DNA of 25,508 nt from JAAYCB01 sp012744395 (GCA_028703175.1 JAQVNJ010000092.1:1-25508); one strand, 5' to 3'. Positions 7,058 through 15,687 are shown, counted from the stretch's first letter. A program made the numbers and translations. Notes: generated by a model from the sequence alone, not told the origin.

Positions 7058-9250
7058 CTAGGGCACGTCGCTGATTTCCATCAGGCTGTGGGTCACCACG
7101 GCCCGATCCTCGATGTAGGACTGCGCGGTACAATTCCGCACGGCCTTGAGCACTTCCAGGACCGTATCGACCTGGGCGACGACGTTCTCGATTTCGGGGG
7201 CATCGTCCTCGACATGGAGATTCTCCTTGGCGACCTGGCGTGCCGCCAGGCGGACCCAGGGGGCGGCGGCATCGACCAGGGCGGGCCAGTTGAACAGCAC
7301 GGCCAAGGCCCGCGGTCGCCGACCATCGGCGAGCAAGCCCGCGGTGGGAGCTTGCCCCTCGAGCAGCCGCTTGCTATGTGCCTCGGAGGCCGTCACGACG
7401 GCGACCTTCTCGGTCAACACGGCGTTGGGCACGATCTGCGGATCGACTCCCCACTTCTCGGGCAGCGTGACGCGGAGCGTCGCGCCGGCCGCCGTCTCGG
7501 CCGCTTCGGGCCAGGGAATTGAGTAGTCGGCGGGGATTTCCCCGCGTTCATCGAACGTGCGGAGGACCTCGAGGGTCTTGTCGAAGAATTCCTGGTAGCC
7601 CAGATAGGCGTCGCGCATCGCCCGGGCGTCCTGGATTCCCACGACCAGCGCCGGTTCGGGCAGCGGCATCGGCTCGTCCGTCCTGGGTACGTCCTTGGCG
7701 ATCTTGTCGCTCAGCAATTTCGCGTCCAGGACGATCGCGCACTGGCCGTCGAGGGCGGGAATCAGGCTTTCGCGATTCACCCGGCCGAGCTCCCGGCAGA
7801 GCGGCTTCATGGCCTCGACCAGCCTGCTGTACGTCTGCCGGTCCTTGGCGCTCATCTCCGGCACGCCGTACTTCTCGAAATAGCCGTGCCCGACTTTGAC
7901 CCAATGCACGATGCGGTCGTAGGCCTTGGGGTAAATCCGGCCGCGCCAGGCCACGGCGAGGATTGGATCCCGGCCGACAAAGTCCAGCACGTCGAGTGGC
8001 CTGGAGGCGTCGATGAACTTGTCTTCCGTCCAATTGTAGCCGTACGACTCGATGCCCCGATCGCTGAGGAACGAGAATTGCAGCGTGGCCCCCGGCGCGG
8101 GAATCAGGGTCTTCAGCTCAGCGGCCAGGTCCCCGACGTCCTTGCGGATTTGGCCCTTCTGGGTCTCGTCGAGGGGCAACTGCTGGAGGGCGGCATCGCC
8201 GATCTTCAGCAGCCCGTCGATATCTTCCGCCGACATCGCGACTTGGGTCAGGAAATTCCTGCTGGTATAGCTGATCCCGGTCAGCCGTTTGCCGGCGTGC
8301 TTCTTGAGCGGACTGATTTCAGGGCGCGCCAGCAGCGAGCTGCCGGTCCCCAGCCGGGCCAGACCATCGAGCGAATCGGTGCAGGCGACCATCAGGTAGC
8401 CGTGGCGGACGCCGAAGGCGATCACCAGGTTGAGCCCCGTGATCTTCTCGACGAGCTTGTCGACGTCGCCTTCCCGCGCTTCGTACTGGCGGATGTCGTC
8501 CAACGGCACCTCGTCCCAGGGGATCATCTTGCCGTCGAGCTTGATGGCCAGGAAGTCGTCGTCGCCGACCTTCTCGCGGACAACGCGGCCGGCCAGTTGG
8601 GGCAGCATGAACGTCAGCGGGGCCAGCAGGCCCTCGAATTTGTTCAGGTGCAGCTTCGCCCGCTCCTCGTCCTCGACCGCAAACCCGAGCACGGTCGTCG
8701 GAATCTGGATTTTGTCGAGGTTCTCGGCAAGCGTGTAGAGTGCGGCCTTGGCCTGCATTTCGTTGGGGCTCATCGCGTCGGCTTGGCCGCTGGCCTGGAA
8801 ATAGAGCGGCCCGTAGCTGATCGAGTTGCTGATCCCCTGGAGCAGCTCGACGACCGGCGCCACGCGCGGATCCGCGTAGACGAACACGTCGTTGGAGAAC
8901 ATGTCGCCGAGCAGCCCAAGGAGCTCCTTGACTTGGGGGTTTTCCAGCATCGCCTTCAGCTGGGCGGCCTGGGGATTGTCGCCAGAGGCCAATTGCTGCT
9001 CAATCGCCCCCAACCCCATCTGCACGGCGGGCAAGTTCTTCAGCTTGGCCCAGGCGTTGCTCTCGGCAATGATCTTGATCTGCTCCCCGTTGCGCAACAT
9101 CGCGCCGTAGAAGGCGGCGTCCTCGGGGATCAACCGGATCGAAGTCTGTTCCAGCTTCTCGGCCGCCATGCCGGCCGCCGGCCAGGCCGTCAGCGCCGCG
9201 AGAGTGGCCAGCGAAGCGAGGACCCGACGGCTGGACCTTGGGAAACGCAT
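7058..9250 (-). CDS. Secreted protein of unknown function, 730 residues
   Basis: The start at 9250 has an AAGGAG eight bases upstream. It gives a typical Sec signal peptide: basic n-region (MRFPRSSRRV), hydrophobic core (LASLATLAALTAWPAAG) and a likely cleavage after A-M-A before AEKLEQ. The mature part opens with SIRLIPEDAAFYGAMLRNGE and runs about 700 residues of mixed alpha/beta composition, with no catalytic motif or transmembrane segment that I can recognise. A stretch around residues 540-640 (PALVVGIQDARAMRDAYLGY) hints at a repeated fold. The general look (V/I-P-x-D-[AS]-x-[FA]-Y at the start, then a set of residual-volume domains) is like large planctomycete exported proteins of unknown function. 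It is probably periplasmic. It stands alone, 153 bases upstream of the TetR gene on the same strand. Confidence 0.8.
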   Translation of the reverse strand: MRFPRSSRRVLASLATLAALTAWPAAGMAAEKLEQTSIRLIPEDAAFYGAMLRNGEQIKIIAESNAWAKLKNLPAVQMGLGAIEQQLASGDNPQAAQLKAMLENPQVKELLGLLGDMFSNDVFVYADPRVAPVVELLQGISNSISYGPLYFQASGQADAMSPNEMQAKAALYTLAENLDKIQIPTTVLGFAVEDEERAKLHLNKFEGLLAPLTFMLPQLAGRVVREKVGDDDFLAIKLDGKMIPWDEVPLDDIRQYEAREGDVDKLVEKITGLNLVIAFGVRHGYLMVACTDSLDGLARLGTGSSLLARPEISPLKKHAGKRLTGISYTSRNFLTQVAMSAEDIDGLLKIGDAALQQLPLDETQKGQIRKDVGDLAAELKTLIPAPGATLQFSFLSDRGIESYGYNWTEDKFIDASRPLDVLDFVGRDPILAVAWRGRIYPKAYDRIVHWVKVGHGYFEKYGVPEMSAKDRQTYSRLVEAMKPLCRELGRVNRESLIPALDGQCAIVLDAKLLSDKIAKDVPRTDEPMPLPEPALVVGIQDARAMRDAYLGYQEFFDKTLEVLRTFDERGEIPADYSIPWPEAAETAAGATLRVTLPEKWGVDPQIVPNAVLTEKVAVVTASEAHSKRLLEGQAPTAGLLADGRRPRALAVLFNWPALVDAAAPWVRLAARQVAKENLHVEDDAPEIENVVAQVDTVLEVLKAVRNCTAQSYIEDRAVVTHSLMEISDVP

Positions 9251-9640
9251 CGTGTTTGCTCCTTTCTGGGGGAGGAAAACATTGGGGGGGAAACGGTCCG
9301 CGGGGCACGGGGCGGGCCGCTTCCAGCCTCGGACGTCTTGTCTCGGCAAATTGTAGCGGTCGCCGGAGAAGCCGGCAATCAGCCCCTGGAGATTGAGCGG
9401 ATCGATGCCGCGGGGTTAGGCAGTTGCCCGGTTTCTCCGCTCCGGTGCCGCATCCTTCGACCAGCGGCCGGGCCGGCGGGGCTGTGTTCAGGGGTCTTTC
9501 GCTCTCTGTCGGAGCTTCTTGCCCGGTACCTGAAAAATGTCTATTCTGGACGAACTTCAGAACGCGCCGGGAAAGCCGGCCGCAACCGGTCGCGGCCCCC
9601 CGATGGACCGGCGCGGCAGAGGCGAGGAAGGAAGGCGACC
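9251..9640. other. Gene-poor spacer
   Basis: This is the shared upstream region of the leftward secreted-protein gene and the rightward remnant/deoC segment. I see no convincing gene, terminator or consensus promoter. A short frame beginning MSILDELQNAPGKP at 9537 lacks a ribosome binding site and soon takes on a shadow-like arginine/proline composition. Confidence 0.5.
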
Positions 9641-9870
9641 GTGGCCAGGGCCCCCCGCAAGCGGCAGAAACAACTCGAGCGCCGGAAAGTCAAGCAGAGG
9701 GCTCGGAAGAAAGCCCTGGTCGCGCACAACGCCCGCGACTTGGCGTCCGAAATCCAGCGGGCCGCCTCCGCTCCGGTCCTGCACTCGCTCACGACGAGCG
9801 TCCTGTTTGACGAAGAATCATCTGACCCGATCTGGACGACGAGGACTTCGCCAGCGACCCGATGGAGTGA
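9641..9870 (+). pseudogene. Remnant of a small basic protein gene
   Basis: A GTG at 9641 with a good GAAGG Shine-Dalgarno six bases before opens a frame coding APRKRQKQLERRKVKQRARK, followed by helix-like sequence ending APVLHSLTTSVLFDEE. The lysine/arginine-rich start followed by a hydrophobic APVLH-type strand looks like the N-terminus of a longer planctomycete protein; this is recall, not a search result. After about 60 residues the good composition moves to another frame, where 9829-9870 reads DLDDEDFASDPME and stops at TGA. The simplest reading is an N-terminus and a C-terminus joined out of frame by an internal deletion. The original frame stays open through the hairpin repeats into deoC. 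Confidence 0.4.
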
Positions 9871-9880
9871 CAGGCACGCC

Positions 9881-10000
9881 CTGGTTCCCAGGCTCCAGCT
9901 TGGGAACCCTGGAAAGACGTCAAAGACCGTTCCCAAGCCGGAGCTTGGCAGCGAGAGGGAAGCAAAAACGAAACCCCGAACCGCGAACCCGGAACCCTCC
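9881..10000. repeat. Composite hairpin repeat, copy 2 (double hairpin)
   Basis: Two adjacent hairpin units: GGTTCCCA / TGGGAACC (9883-9890 and 9901-9908), and a decayed one starting GTTCCCAAGC (9929-9938) paired with GCTTGG (9943-9948). Then come GAGAGGGAAG and a tail of CCCCGAACC, GCGAACCC and GGAACCCTCC ending at 10000. The order hairpin, purine-rich stretch, GAACC tail is the same as at 99-262. In the deoC frame it reads ALVPRLQLGNPGK. It directly abuts the deoC ATG and supplies what little ribosome binding sequence there is. Confidence 0.75.
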
Positions 10001-10684
10001 ATGACCTACACCTACGCGCAAATCGCAAACATGATCGACCACTCGCTGCTGAATCCGGTCATCACCGACGCGGAATTGGAGGCGGGATGCCGGGTCGCCC
10101 TCGACTACGACGTGGCATCCGTCTGCATCAAGCCTTACTACCTCAAGCGATGCAGCGGTCTTCTGGCCGGCAGCACGGTCGCAGCCAGCACGGTGATCGG
10201 CTTTCCACACGGCGGCAACGCGACGGCCGTGAAGTGCGCGGAGGCCGAGCAGGCGATCAACGACGGCGGCGTAGAACTGGACATGGTGGTCAACATCGGG
10301 AAGGTGCTCTCGGGCGACTGGGGCTACGTCCGCGGGGACCTCAAAGCGGTGATCGATCTGGCCCACGCCGGCGGCGCGAAGGTGAAGGTGATCTTTGAGA
10401 ACTGTTATTTGACCGACGCGCAGAAGATCCGCCTCTGCCAGATCTGCGGCGAACTGCGGGCGGACTGGGTGAAGACCTCGACCGGCTTCGGCACGGGCGG
10501 GGCGACCGACGAGGACCTCAAGCTGATGCGGGCCCATTCGCCCGGCCATGTGCAAGTCAAGGCGGCCGGCGGCGTCCGCACGTTCGACCGCCTGCTTGAG
10601 GTTCGCGCCCTGGGCGTTACCCGCTGCGGAGCGACCGCCACGGTGGCGATTCTCCAGGAGTGCAAGAAGCGGCTGGGCGTTTGA
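10001..10684 (+). CDS. deoC: Deoxyribose-phosphate aldolase
   Basis: This is a 227-residue class I aldolase (EC 4.1.2.4) that cleaves 2-deoxy-D-ribose 5-phosphate to acetaldehyde and glyceraldehyde 3-phosphate in cytoplasmic deoxynucleoside catabolism. The active site is complete: Asp94 in VELDMVVNIG, Schiff-base Lys158 in WVKTSTGFGTGG, and Lys187 in VQVKAAGGVRT. The typical start IANMIDHSLLNP and the phosphate-binding glycines near the end are present. Length is normal for the compact bacterial form. I start it at 10001, where family similarity begins, though the Shine-Dalgarno is poor. The frame is open upstream to GTG 9641, so a protein extended by about 120 residues is formally possible. 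No other deo genes are adjacent. Confidence 0.95.
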   Translation: MTYTYAQIANMIDHSLLNPVITDAELEAGCRVALDYDVASVCIKPYYLKRCSGLLAGSTVAASTVIGFPHGGNATAVKCAEAEQAINDGGVELDMVVNIGKVLSGDWGYVRGDLKAVIDLAHAGGAKVKVIFENCYLTDAQKIRLCQICGELRADWVKTSTGFGTGGATDEDLKLMRAHSPGHVQVKAAGGVRTFDRLLEVRALGVTRCGATATVAILQECKKRLGV

Positions 10685-10700
10685 GGAGAGAATTACCCGG

Positions 10701-10760
10701 CGAATGACGAATGTCGAAGGTCAAATGTCGAAAGAATGACGAAGTCCGAAGGCCGAAATG
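10701..10760. repeat. Degenerate GAATGACGAATGTCGAA-type intergenic repeat
   Basis: About 60 bases are made of variants of a short unit: GAATGACGAATGTCGAAGG, CAAATGTCGAAAGAATGACG and AAGTCCGAAGGCCGAAATGG. Translated, it reads MTNVEGQMSKE and TKSEGRN, a type of low-complexity string I recall from intergenic regions of planctomycetes and related bacteria. It follows deoC directly. It has no hairpin and no coding bias of its own. Function is unknown. Confidence 0.6.
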
Positions 10761-10932
10761 GCAGGCGCGGTGATCCCGGCCGCTGGAGATTGGCCACTCG
10801 CCCCGAGGACTTGTTTCGACAAACGAATCAGGGGCCCGGGAGTGCGCGTTTTGGTCCGCGGGACTTCAACCACCGGTGCTCCGGCAGGTCGCAAACGTCT
10901 GCTCCGGGCCGGGAGCCCCGTGCCGCCGTGCC

Positions 10933-11658
10933 CTACGGCTCGTAGCCTTCCGGCAGGTAGAGCAGGCGGCCGCAGGCCTGGCAGGTGATCGGGCGGCCGA
11001 GCATCAGGGCGTTGATCCGGTTCAAGGGAATCTGCCGGTTGCAGCCGCTGCAAAACCGGCCGTCGACCAGCGACAGGGCGTCGGCCCCGCGGTTGCGGAC
11101 GAGCCGGTCGTAGAAATCCTTGAACTCGCTGGGCACGCCCTCCTCGACGTGTTTCATCTCTTCCTGAAGCCGCTTGATGTCGCCGCGGATGAGGGGCTCG
11201 CCGTGGGCGATTTCCGCCTTGGCCTTCTCGGCATCCGCCCGGCCCTTGGCCAGGGCTTTCTCCGCGGCCGCGACCTTCGCGGCCAATTCGTCGAGTTTCT
11301 CCATGCCTTCGAGGATTTCATCGGCGAGCACGCTGTTGGCCATTTCGTCGGCGGCGATCTGGTCTCGCAACGCCTGGTATTCCCGGTTGTCCGAGGCCTG
11401 GGTCAACTGGAGTCGGCGGCGCTTGACGGCCGCCTCGTTGCTGCTCAGGAGCAGCTGCTTCTGATCCATCGCGATGCGAAGCGTCTTGTGATCGTTCTTG
11501 ACGGCGTCGGCTTCGGCCTCCAGCCTGGCGACCGCCGCCGCATGGGCCTGCAAGAGCCGGGGGCCGCGGGCAAGCCGCCCTTTCAGGTCGTTCAATTGCT
11601 GGTGGATCCGGTGGAGCGTGCGCAGCGCCTCTGCGACTCCGTGCGTGTCTGATGTCAT
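10933..11658 (-). CDS. Coiled-coil protein with C4 zinc ribbon (CT398/DUF164-like)
   Basis: This 241-residue protein has a long charged helical region (about 5-170, for example QLNDLKGRLARGPRLLQAHA and EKLDELAAKVAAAEKALAKG) that should form an antiparallel coiled coil. A C-terminal zinc ribbon follows, with C203-x2-C206 (FCSGC) and C226-x2-C229 (CQACG), and ends GRLLYLPEGYEP. This architecture is that of the widespread bacterial zf-RING_7/DUF164 family (chlamydial CT398), with reported links to sigma-54 and type III secretion in Chlamydia but no settled role elsewhere. The Shine-Dalgarno before 11658 is weak. It lies downstream of rpoD but beyond a strong terminator, so it likely has its own promoter. 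Confidence 0.88.
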   Translation of the reverse strand: MTSDTHGVAEALRTLHRIHQQLNDLKGRLARGPRLLQAHAAAVARLEAEADAVKNDHKTLRIAMDQKQLLLSSNEAAVKRRRLQLTQASDNREYQALRDQIAADEMANSVLADEILEGMEKLDELAAKVAAAEKALAKGRADAEKAKAEIAHGEPLIRGDIKRLQEEMKHVEEGVPSEFKDFYDRLVRNRGADALSLVDGRFCSGCNRQIPLNRINALMLGRPITCQACGRLLYLPEGYEP

Positions 11659-11780
11659 TTTGTCTCAGTGCTGATTCGGGTGCTGGTTGGCAAAGCTCTG
11701 ACAATCATTCCGCCCGCTCGGACCTGGTTCCGCGTCGGCCGCCGGGAGGCCGCGGGCGGAACACCGCCGCCTCCACCATC

Positions 11781-11813
11781 AAAAAAAGCCGCCGGCTGTC
11801 TGGCCGGCGGCTT
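11781..11813 (-). terminator. Rho-independent terminator of rpoD
   Basis: An 11-bp perfect stem (arms 11786-11796 and 11803-11813, core GCCGCCGGC / GCCGGCGGC) with a 6-base loop. On the minus strand the stem is followed by seven U residues (the A7 run at 11781-11787, whose last two bases are the end of the stem). It starts about 11 bases after the rpoD stop. This is a textbook intrinsic terminator. Confidence 0.93.
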
Positions 11814-11824
11814 GACGGGTTTCG

Positions 11825-13513
11825 TCAGCCCGCAACACGCTCGAGGAATCCTTCGAGCTGTTTGCTGCGGACCGGGTGCTGGAGTTTCCGTACGGCCTTC
11901 GCCTCGATCTGACGGACTCGTTCGCGGGTGACCTTGAAAATCCGGCCGACCTCCTCGAGGGTGTAGGTGTAGCCATCCCCCAGCCCGTAACGCAGCCGGA
12001 TGATCTCCCGTTCCCGATAGGTGAGGGTCTTGAGCAGGACGTCAATCTTCTCCCGCAACAGATCATTGTTGGCCGACCGTTCAGGCCTGGCGGTGTGGTC
12101 GTCTTCGACGAACTCGCCGAAGCTGCAATCCTCGCTCTCGCCGATCGGCCGGTCGAGACTGATCGGTTGGCGGCCGATATTCAGGACGCGCCGCGTCTCT
12201 TCGAGCGACAGGTCGGCAGCCGCGGCTGTTTCTTCTGTTGTCGGCTCTCGGCCGAGTTCTTGCAAGAGCCTCTTGGACGTATTTTTCAGTTTACTCAGCA
12301 CGTCGATCATGTGCACGGGGATGCGAATCGTCCGCGCCTGGTCGGCGATTGCGCGGGTGATCGCCTGGCGGATCCACCACGTGGCGTACGTCGAGAATTT
12401 GTAGCCGCGGCGGTATTCGTACTTGTCGACCGCCCGCATCAGCCCCGTATTGCCCTCTTGGATCAGGTCCAGGAAGCTCAACCCCCGATTGCGGTATTTC
12501 TTGGCGATCGAGACGACAAGCCGGAGGTTTCCGCTGGAGAGCTGCCGCTTGGTCGCCTCGTAGTCCTCGAATTGCCGCCGCATCTGCTCGCAGCGGCGGC
12601 GGAGGCTTCTGGGGCTCTCTCCCGTGAGGATCATCAAGTCGCGGAATTCGCGGCGCAGATTCGCGCGCTGCTCGCGCGTGGCCGGGGTGTCGACCAGCAG
12701 GCCGAGCCGGTCGCGAATCTCCTCCATTCGCCGGCAGACGTCCTCGAACTGCCGCATCATCGCTTGCACGCGGCGGGTCCGCATGCTCAACTCTTCCAGC
12801 AGCACGAGAATCTTGCCCCGCCGGCGGATATACCGCTGACGAGCCGCCAGGCGGGCTTCCGCGTCCGTGCCGCGGCGGATCAGCAAGCTGAAATCGCGGC
12901 GGTTCTCTTCCAGCAGGTGCCCCAAGGTCCGCAGATTGTGCGGCATCCGGGCCTGAATCTGCTCCTTGGTTAGCCGCTCGGTCAACGAGACCTTGATCGT
13001 TCGGTCGAAAGGCAGGATTCCCTTGTGCACCTTGGACAACGTGCTGTACGTCGTCTGCATGCCGAGATGGCAGCCGATCACCGTTCGGCGGAACCGTTTG
13101 CGGGTCATCTCGATCTTCTTGGCCAGCGAGATCTCCTCCTCCCGTGCCAGGAGGGGGATCTCGGCCATCTGGCTCAGATAGAGCCGGATCGGATCGTTGC
13201 TCCACTTGGGGAAATCCGCCGGATCGATCCGTTTGATGTCCGGATCGACCGGCACCTGGCCTTCAGCCAAATCCTCTGTCCGCGGCTCGATTCCGGCGGC
13301 TGGATTGGTGGATGACGGGTCGAAGAACTCGCCTTCGGGAGGCGACACCACCAGCTCAATCCCACGCTCGTCCAAGAGAATCAGAAGACTGTCTAGCTTG
13401 TCGGGGTCGACTTCGTCGTCCGGCAAGACCCGGGTTACCTCGTCATACGTCAAGTAACCCTGCGACTTCCCCTTGGCGACCAAATCATGCATGTCCTTGT
13501 CGAAATGGTCCAC
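11825..13513 (-). CDS. rpoD: Primary RNA polymerase sigma factor (sigma-70)
   Basis: This is a 562-residue housekeeping sigma factor. Region 1.1 is visible at the start (DLVAKGKSQGYLTYDEVTRV ... DERGIELV). Region 1.2 is DPIRLYLSQMAEIPLLAREE. A non-conserved basic insert follows. Region 2 contains NLRLVVSIAKKYRNRGLSFL, DLIQEGNTGLMRAVDKYEYR and the -10-recognition part YATWWIRQAITRA. Region 3 follows, then region 4 with LTYREREIIRLRYGLGDG and the -35 helix VTRERVRQIEAKAVRKL. I choose GTG at 13513 because AAGGAG sits eight bases before it and the family begins right after; an upstream ATG (13618) would add 35 residues of shadow-like composition. It follows dnaG by 114 bases, the ancient dnaG-rpoD arrangement. 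Confidence 0.97.
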   Translation of the reverse strand: MDHFDKDMHDLVAKGKSQGYLTYDEVTRVLPDDEVDPDKLDSLLILLDERGIELVVSPPEGEFFDPSSTNPAAGIEPRTEDLAEGQVPVDPDIKRIDPADFPKWSNDPIRLYLSQMAEIPLLAREEEISLAKKIEMTRKRFRRTVIGCHLGMQTTYSTLSKVHKGILPFDRTIKVSLTERLTKEQIQARMPHNLRTLGHLLEENRRDFSLLIRRGTDAEARLAARQRYIRRRGKILVLLEELSMRTRRVQAMMRQFEDVCRRMEEIRDRLGLLVDTPATREQRANLRREFRDLMILTGESPRSLRRRCEQMRRQFEDYEATKRQLSSGNLRLVVSIAKKYRNRGLSFLDLIQEGNTGLMRAVDKYEYRRGYKFSTYATWWIRQAITRAIADQARTIRIPVHMIDVLSKLKNTSKRLLQELGREPTTEETAAAADLSLEETRRVLNIGRQPISLDRPIGESEDCSFGEFVEDDHTARPERSANNDLLREKIDVLLKTLTYREREIIRLRYGLGDGYTYTLEEVGRIFKVTRERVRQIEAKAVRKLQHPVRSKQLEGFLERVAG

Positions 13514-13627
13514 CCTGTCTCTCCTTCCACGCCCCATCGGGCGCGCTGGATCCATCAGAAGGCGATCGCCGGCAGCCCTCAGCCGTACGGGAGCGGCGGG
13601 CTGTCTCGATCCGCCCAATCACGGCCC

Positions 13628-15523
13628 TCACCCATCCGTGGGTTCGGAAATCCCGTGACGGGCGCGGTGCTGCTCCAGAAGTCTTTGCAGCATTTCCGTT
13701 TGCGCGGTCTCGTCCAATCCTCCTTCGCGAAGGGTTTCGGTGATGGTTGGCGACAGTTTGTCTTGTTCCCGCCGGATGGACCGGCTGATCCATTCTTCCA
13801 GGAGGTCTTCCGGGCTGTTGATCTGCTTTGCCGCGGCCTCCTCGTCCAGGTCGACCAGCAGGCTTTTCAGCCGCGCGTCGTCAAATTCGAGCATCAACCG
13901 GTTGAAACTGGGCAGGATCCCGGCGTCGGCCATCGCGCAGCAGCGGGCAAACACCGCGCGGGCTGGCGGAGACGCCAGCATCTCCTCTGCCACGTGCAGG
14001 CGGACGCGGGCGATCAGCTCCGGTTGGCGGAGGAGAATCTCCAGCAGCTCGCGTTCCCAGGGGGCGATCGCCGCGCTCTGCGACCGCTCCGCCGCGCCTG
14101 GCTGTTGCGGTTCTCCACCGGGCCGGCGGCGCGACGCCCGGCGAAGCGACGTCAGGCGGCGGCGAACCTCCTCCTCCGGAACGCGGAAGTCCCGCGCCAG
14201 CCGTTCGAGTATCTTCTCGCGACGCAACACGTTTTCCGTGGCCGAGTCGGAGCGGAGCACGGGCGCCTTGGCGAGAATCCCCACCATCCGTTCGAGGGCC
14301 TCGCTGGCCGCGTGGACGTCGCGGTCCAGATCGATGTCTCGCGTGGCCGAACGAAACGCGTGTTGCAGCGCGTCGACGGCTCGGGTCGCAAGCAGGTCGG
14401 CAAACGCGCCGGCGCCGCGTTCGAGCAGGAATTCGCAGGGATCGGCGTCGTCGGGCAGTGTGAGAATCGCCAAATCGACGTTCTCGGCGATGAACAGCTC
14501 GAGGACTTCTTCCGCCCGCTTCTGCCCCGCCCTGTCGCCGTCGAGGACCAGCACGATGCGGTCGGCAAAACGTTTCAGAATCTGCACGTGGCTCGGCCCC
14601 AATGCCGTTCCCAGCACGGCCACCGCGTTGTCGAAACCCGACTGGTGGGCGACGATGCAGTCGGTGTAGCCCTCCATGACCAGGGCGGTGCGGCTCTTGC
14701 GAATCGCCTCGCGAGCGACGTCGAGTCCATAGAGCAGCTTCCCCTTGGAGAACAGGGGGGTCTCCGGCGAGTTGATGTATTTGGCGGGGCTGGCCAGGCC
14801 CGATTCGGGCAGGATGCGGCCACCGATGCCAACCGGTCGATCTTGCGTGTCGCGGATCGAGAACAGCACGCGGCCGCGAAATCGATCGTAATAGCCCGGC
14901 CCGCCCGCGGATTGAGCCAAGACGCCGATTGCCTCGAGCGTCTGCGCACGCGCCTTGGAGCCGCCGGCCAGTCCGAGCAGCCAATCGCGCCGAACGGGCG
15001 AGAAGCCGAGATGGAATTTCCGCACGCTTTCGGGGCTGATCCCCCGCTCGGCGAGGTAGCGGCGGGCCGGCTCGGCATCGGGGCTGTCGAGCAGACACTC
15101 GTGGTACTGCTTCTCGACCCAGGCCATCGCGCGGTAGAGAGCCCGTTTGCCCTCGCGACTTGCAGAATCCGTCGGCCGGGCCGGCTGGCCGGGCCCGCTG
15201 GACAGAGACGGCTTGGGCCGATGAACCGGCTCCAGCGCGATTCCAGCTTGATCGGCGAGCATTTCCAGGGCTTCGCGGAACTCGACACCCTCGATCCGCA
15301 TCACGAAGCTGAAGACGTCGCCCCCGATATCACAGACCCAGCACTTGAACGACTGCCGCTGCGGATTGACCTGGAGGCTGGGCCTGGAGTCGTCGTGCCA
15401 GGGGCACAATCCCACGTAGTTGCGGCCTTGCCGCCGAAGCTGAATGTATTTTCCGACGAGATCAACAATGTCTACGGCTTGCCGCACCTGTTCTTTGCAG
15501 TCCAATGGCGAAGCATAAGACAC
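13628..15523 (-). CDS. dnaG: DNA primase
   Basis: This is a 631-residue replicative primase that makes RNA primers for lagging-strand synthesis and works with the DnaB helicase. The N-terminal CHC2 zinc finger has C40, H43, C61 and C64 (CPWHDDSRPSL ... FKCWVC). The catalytic core includes the RNA-polymerase basic motif region (HLGFSPVRRDW). The TOPRIM fold has the acidic residues in VMEGYTDCI (Glu) and VLVLDGDRAG (DGD). The C-terminal third is the helicase-interaction domain and is variable. I place the start at GTG 15523, since GGGAG lies six bases before and DnaG similarity starts there (VRQAVDIVDLVGKYIQLRRQ). Upstream in-frame ATGs (15559 and 15625) lack good ribosome sites. It is transcribed with rpoD from the promoter at 15659-15687. 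Confidence 0.96.
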   Translation of the reverse strand: MSYASPLDCKEQVRQAVDIVDLVGKYIQLRRQGRNYVGLCPWHDDSRPSLQVNPQRQSFKCWVCDIGGDVFSFVMRIEGVEFREALEMLADQAGIALEPVHRPKPSLSSGPGQPARPTDSASREGKRALYRAMAWVEKQYHECLLDSPDAEPARRYLAERGISPESVRKFHLGFSPVRRDWLLGLAGGSKARAQTLEAIGVLAQSAGGPGYYDRFRGRVLFSIRDTQDRPVGIGGRILPESGLASPAKYINSPETPLFSKGKLLYGLDVAREAIRKSRTALVMEGYTDCIVAHQSGFDNAVAVLGTALGPSHVQILKRFADRIVLVLDGDRAGQKRAEEVLELFIAENVDLAILTLPDDADPCEFLLERGAGAFADLLATRAVDALQHAFRSATRDIDLDRDVHAASEALERMVGILAKAPVLRSDSATENVLRREKILERLARDFRVPEEEVRRRLTSLRRASRRRPGGEPQQPGAAERSQSAAIAPWERELLEILLRQPELIARVRLHVAEEMLASPPARAVFARCCAMADAGILPSFNRLMLEFDDARLKSLLVDLDEEAAAKQINSPEDLLEEWISRSIRREQDKLSPTITETLREGGLDETAQTEMLQRLLEQHRARHGISEPTDG

Positions 15524-15658
15524 CGTTGACTCCCGTGCGTCAAGATGCGCGAATTCCATTCCACATCCACGGTCACGAGTCGACAATTCCCTTTGTCGCG
15601 CTGTGTCGGCCGAACCGGCGGCCACGATCGGCGAGGGTCATTCCGACGCAGCAGCGTG

Positions 15659-15687
15659 ATTATAGCCGCATGCGGAAAGAAGGTCAA
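15659..15687 (-). promoter_or_regulatory. Strong sigma-70 promoter of dnaG-rpoD
   Basis: On the minus strand TTGACC (15682-15687) and a perfect TATAAT (15659-15664) are separated by exactly 17 bases, matching 11 of 12 consensus positions. It would start transcription near 15652, leaving a leader of about 130 bases before the dnaG GTG. It stands out because most planctomycete promoters are hard to recognise. It also fits the primary sigma factor encoded in the same operon, which would make rpoD autoregulated. Confidence 0.82.

Noticed and set aside
7886..9640. Long plus-strand open frame opposite the secreted-protein gene, running on into deoC
   Set aside because: The part before 9641 is antisense to a gene with a signal peptide and good ribosome site. 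Only the stretch from 9641 onward has independent support.
13487..15529. 680-codon plus-strand open frame opposite dnaG
   Set aside because: It is antisense to a clear primase with all catalytic motifs; composition is shadow-like.
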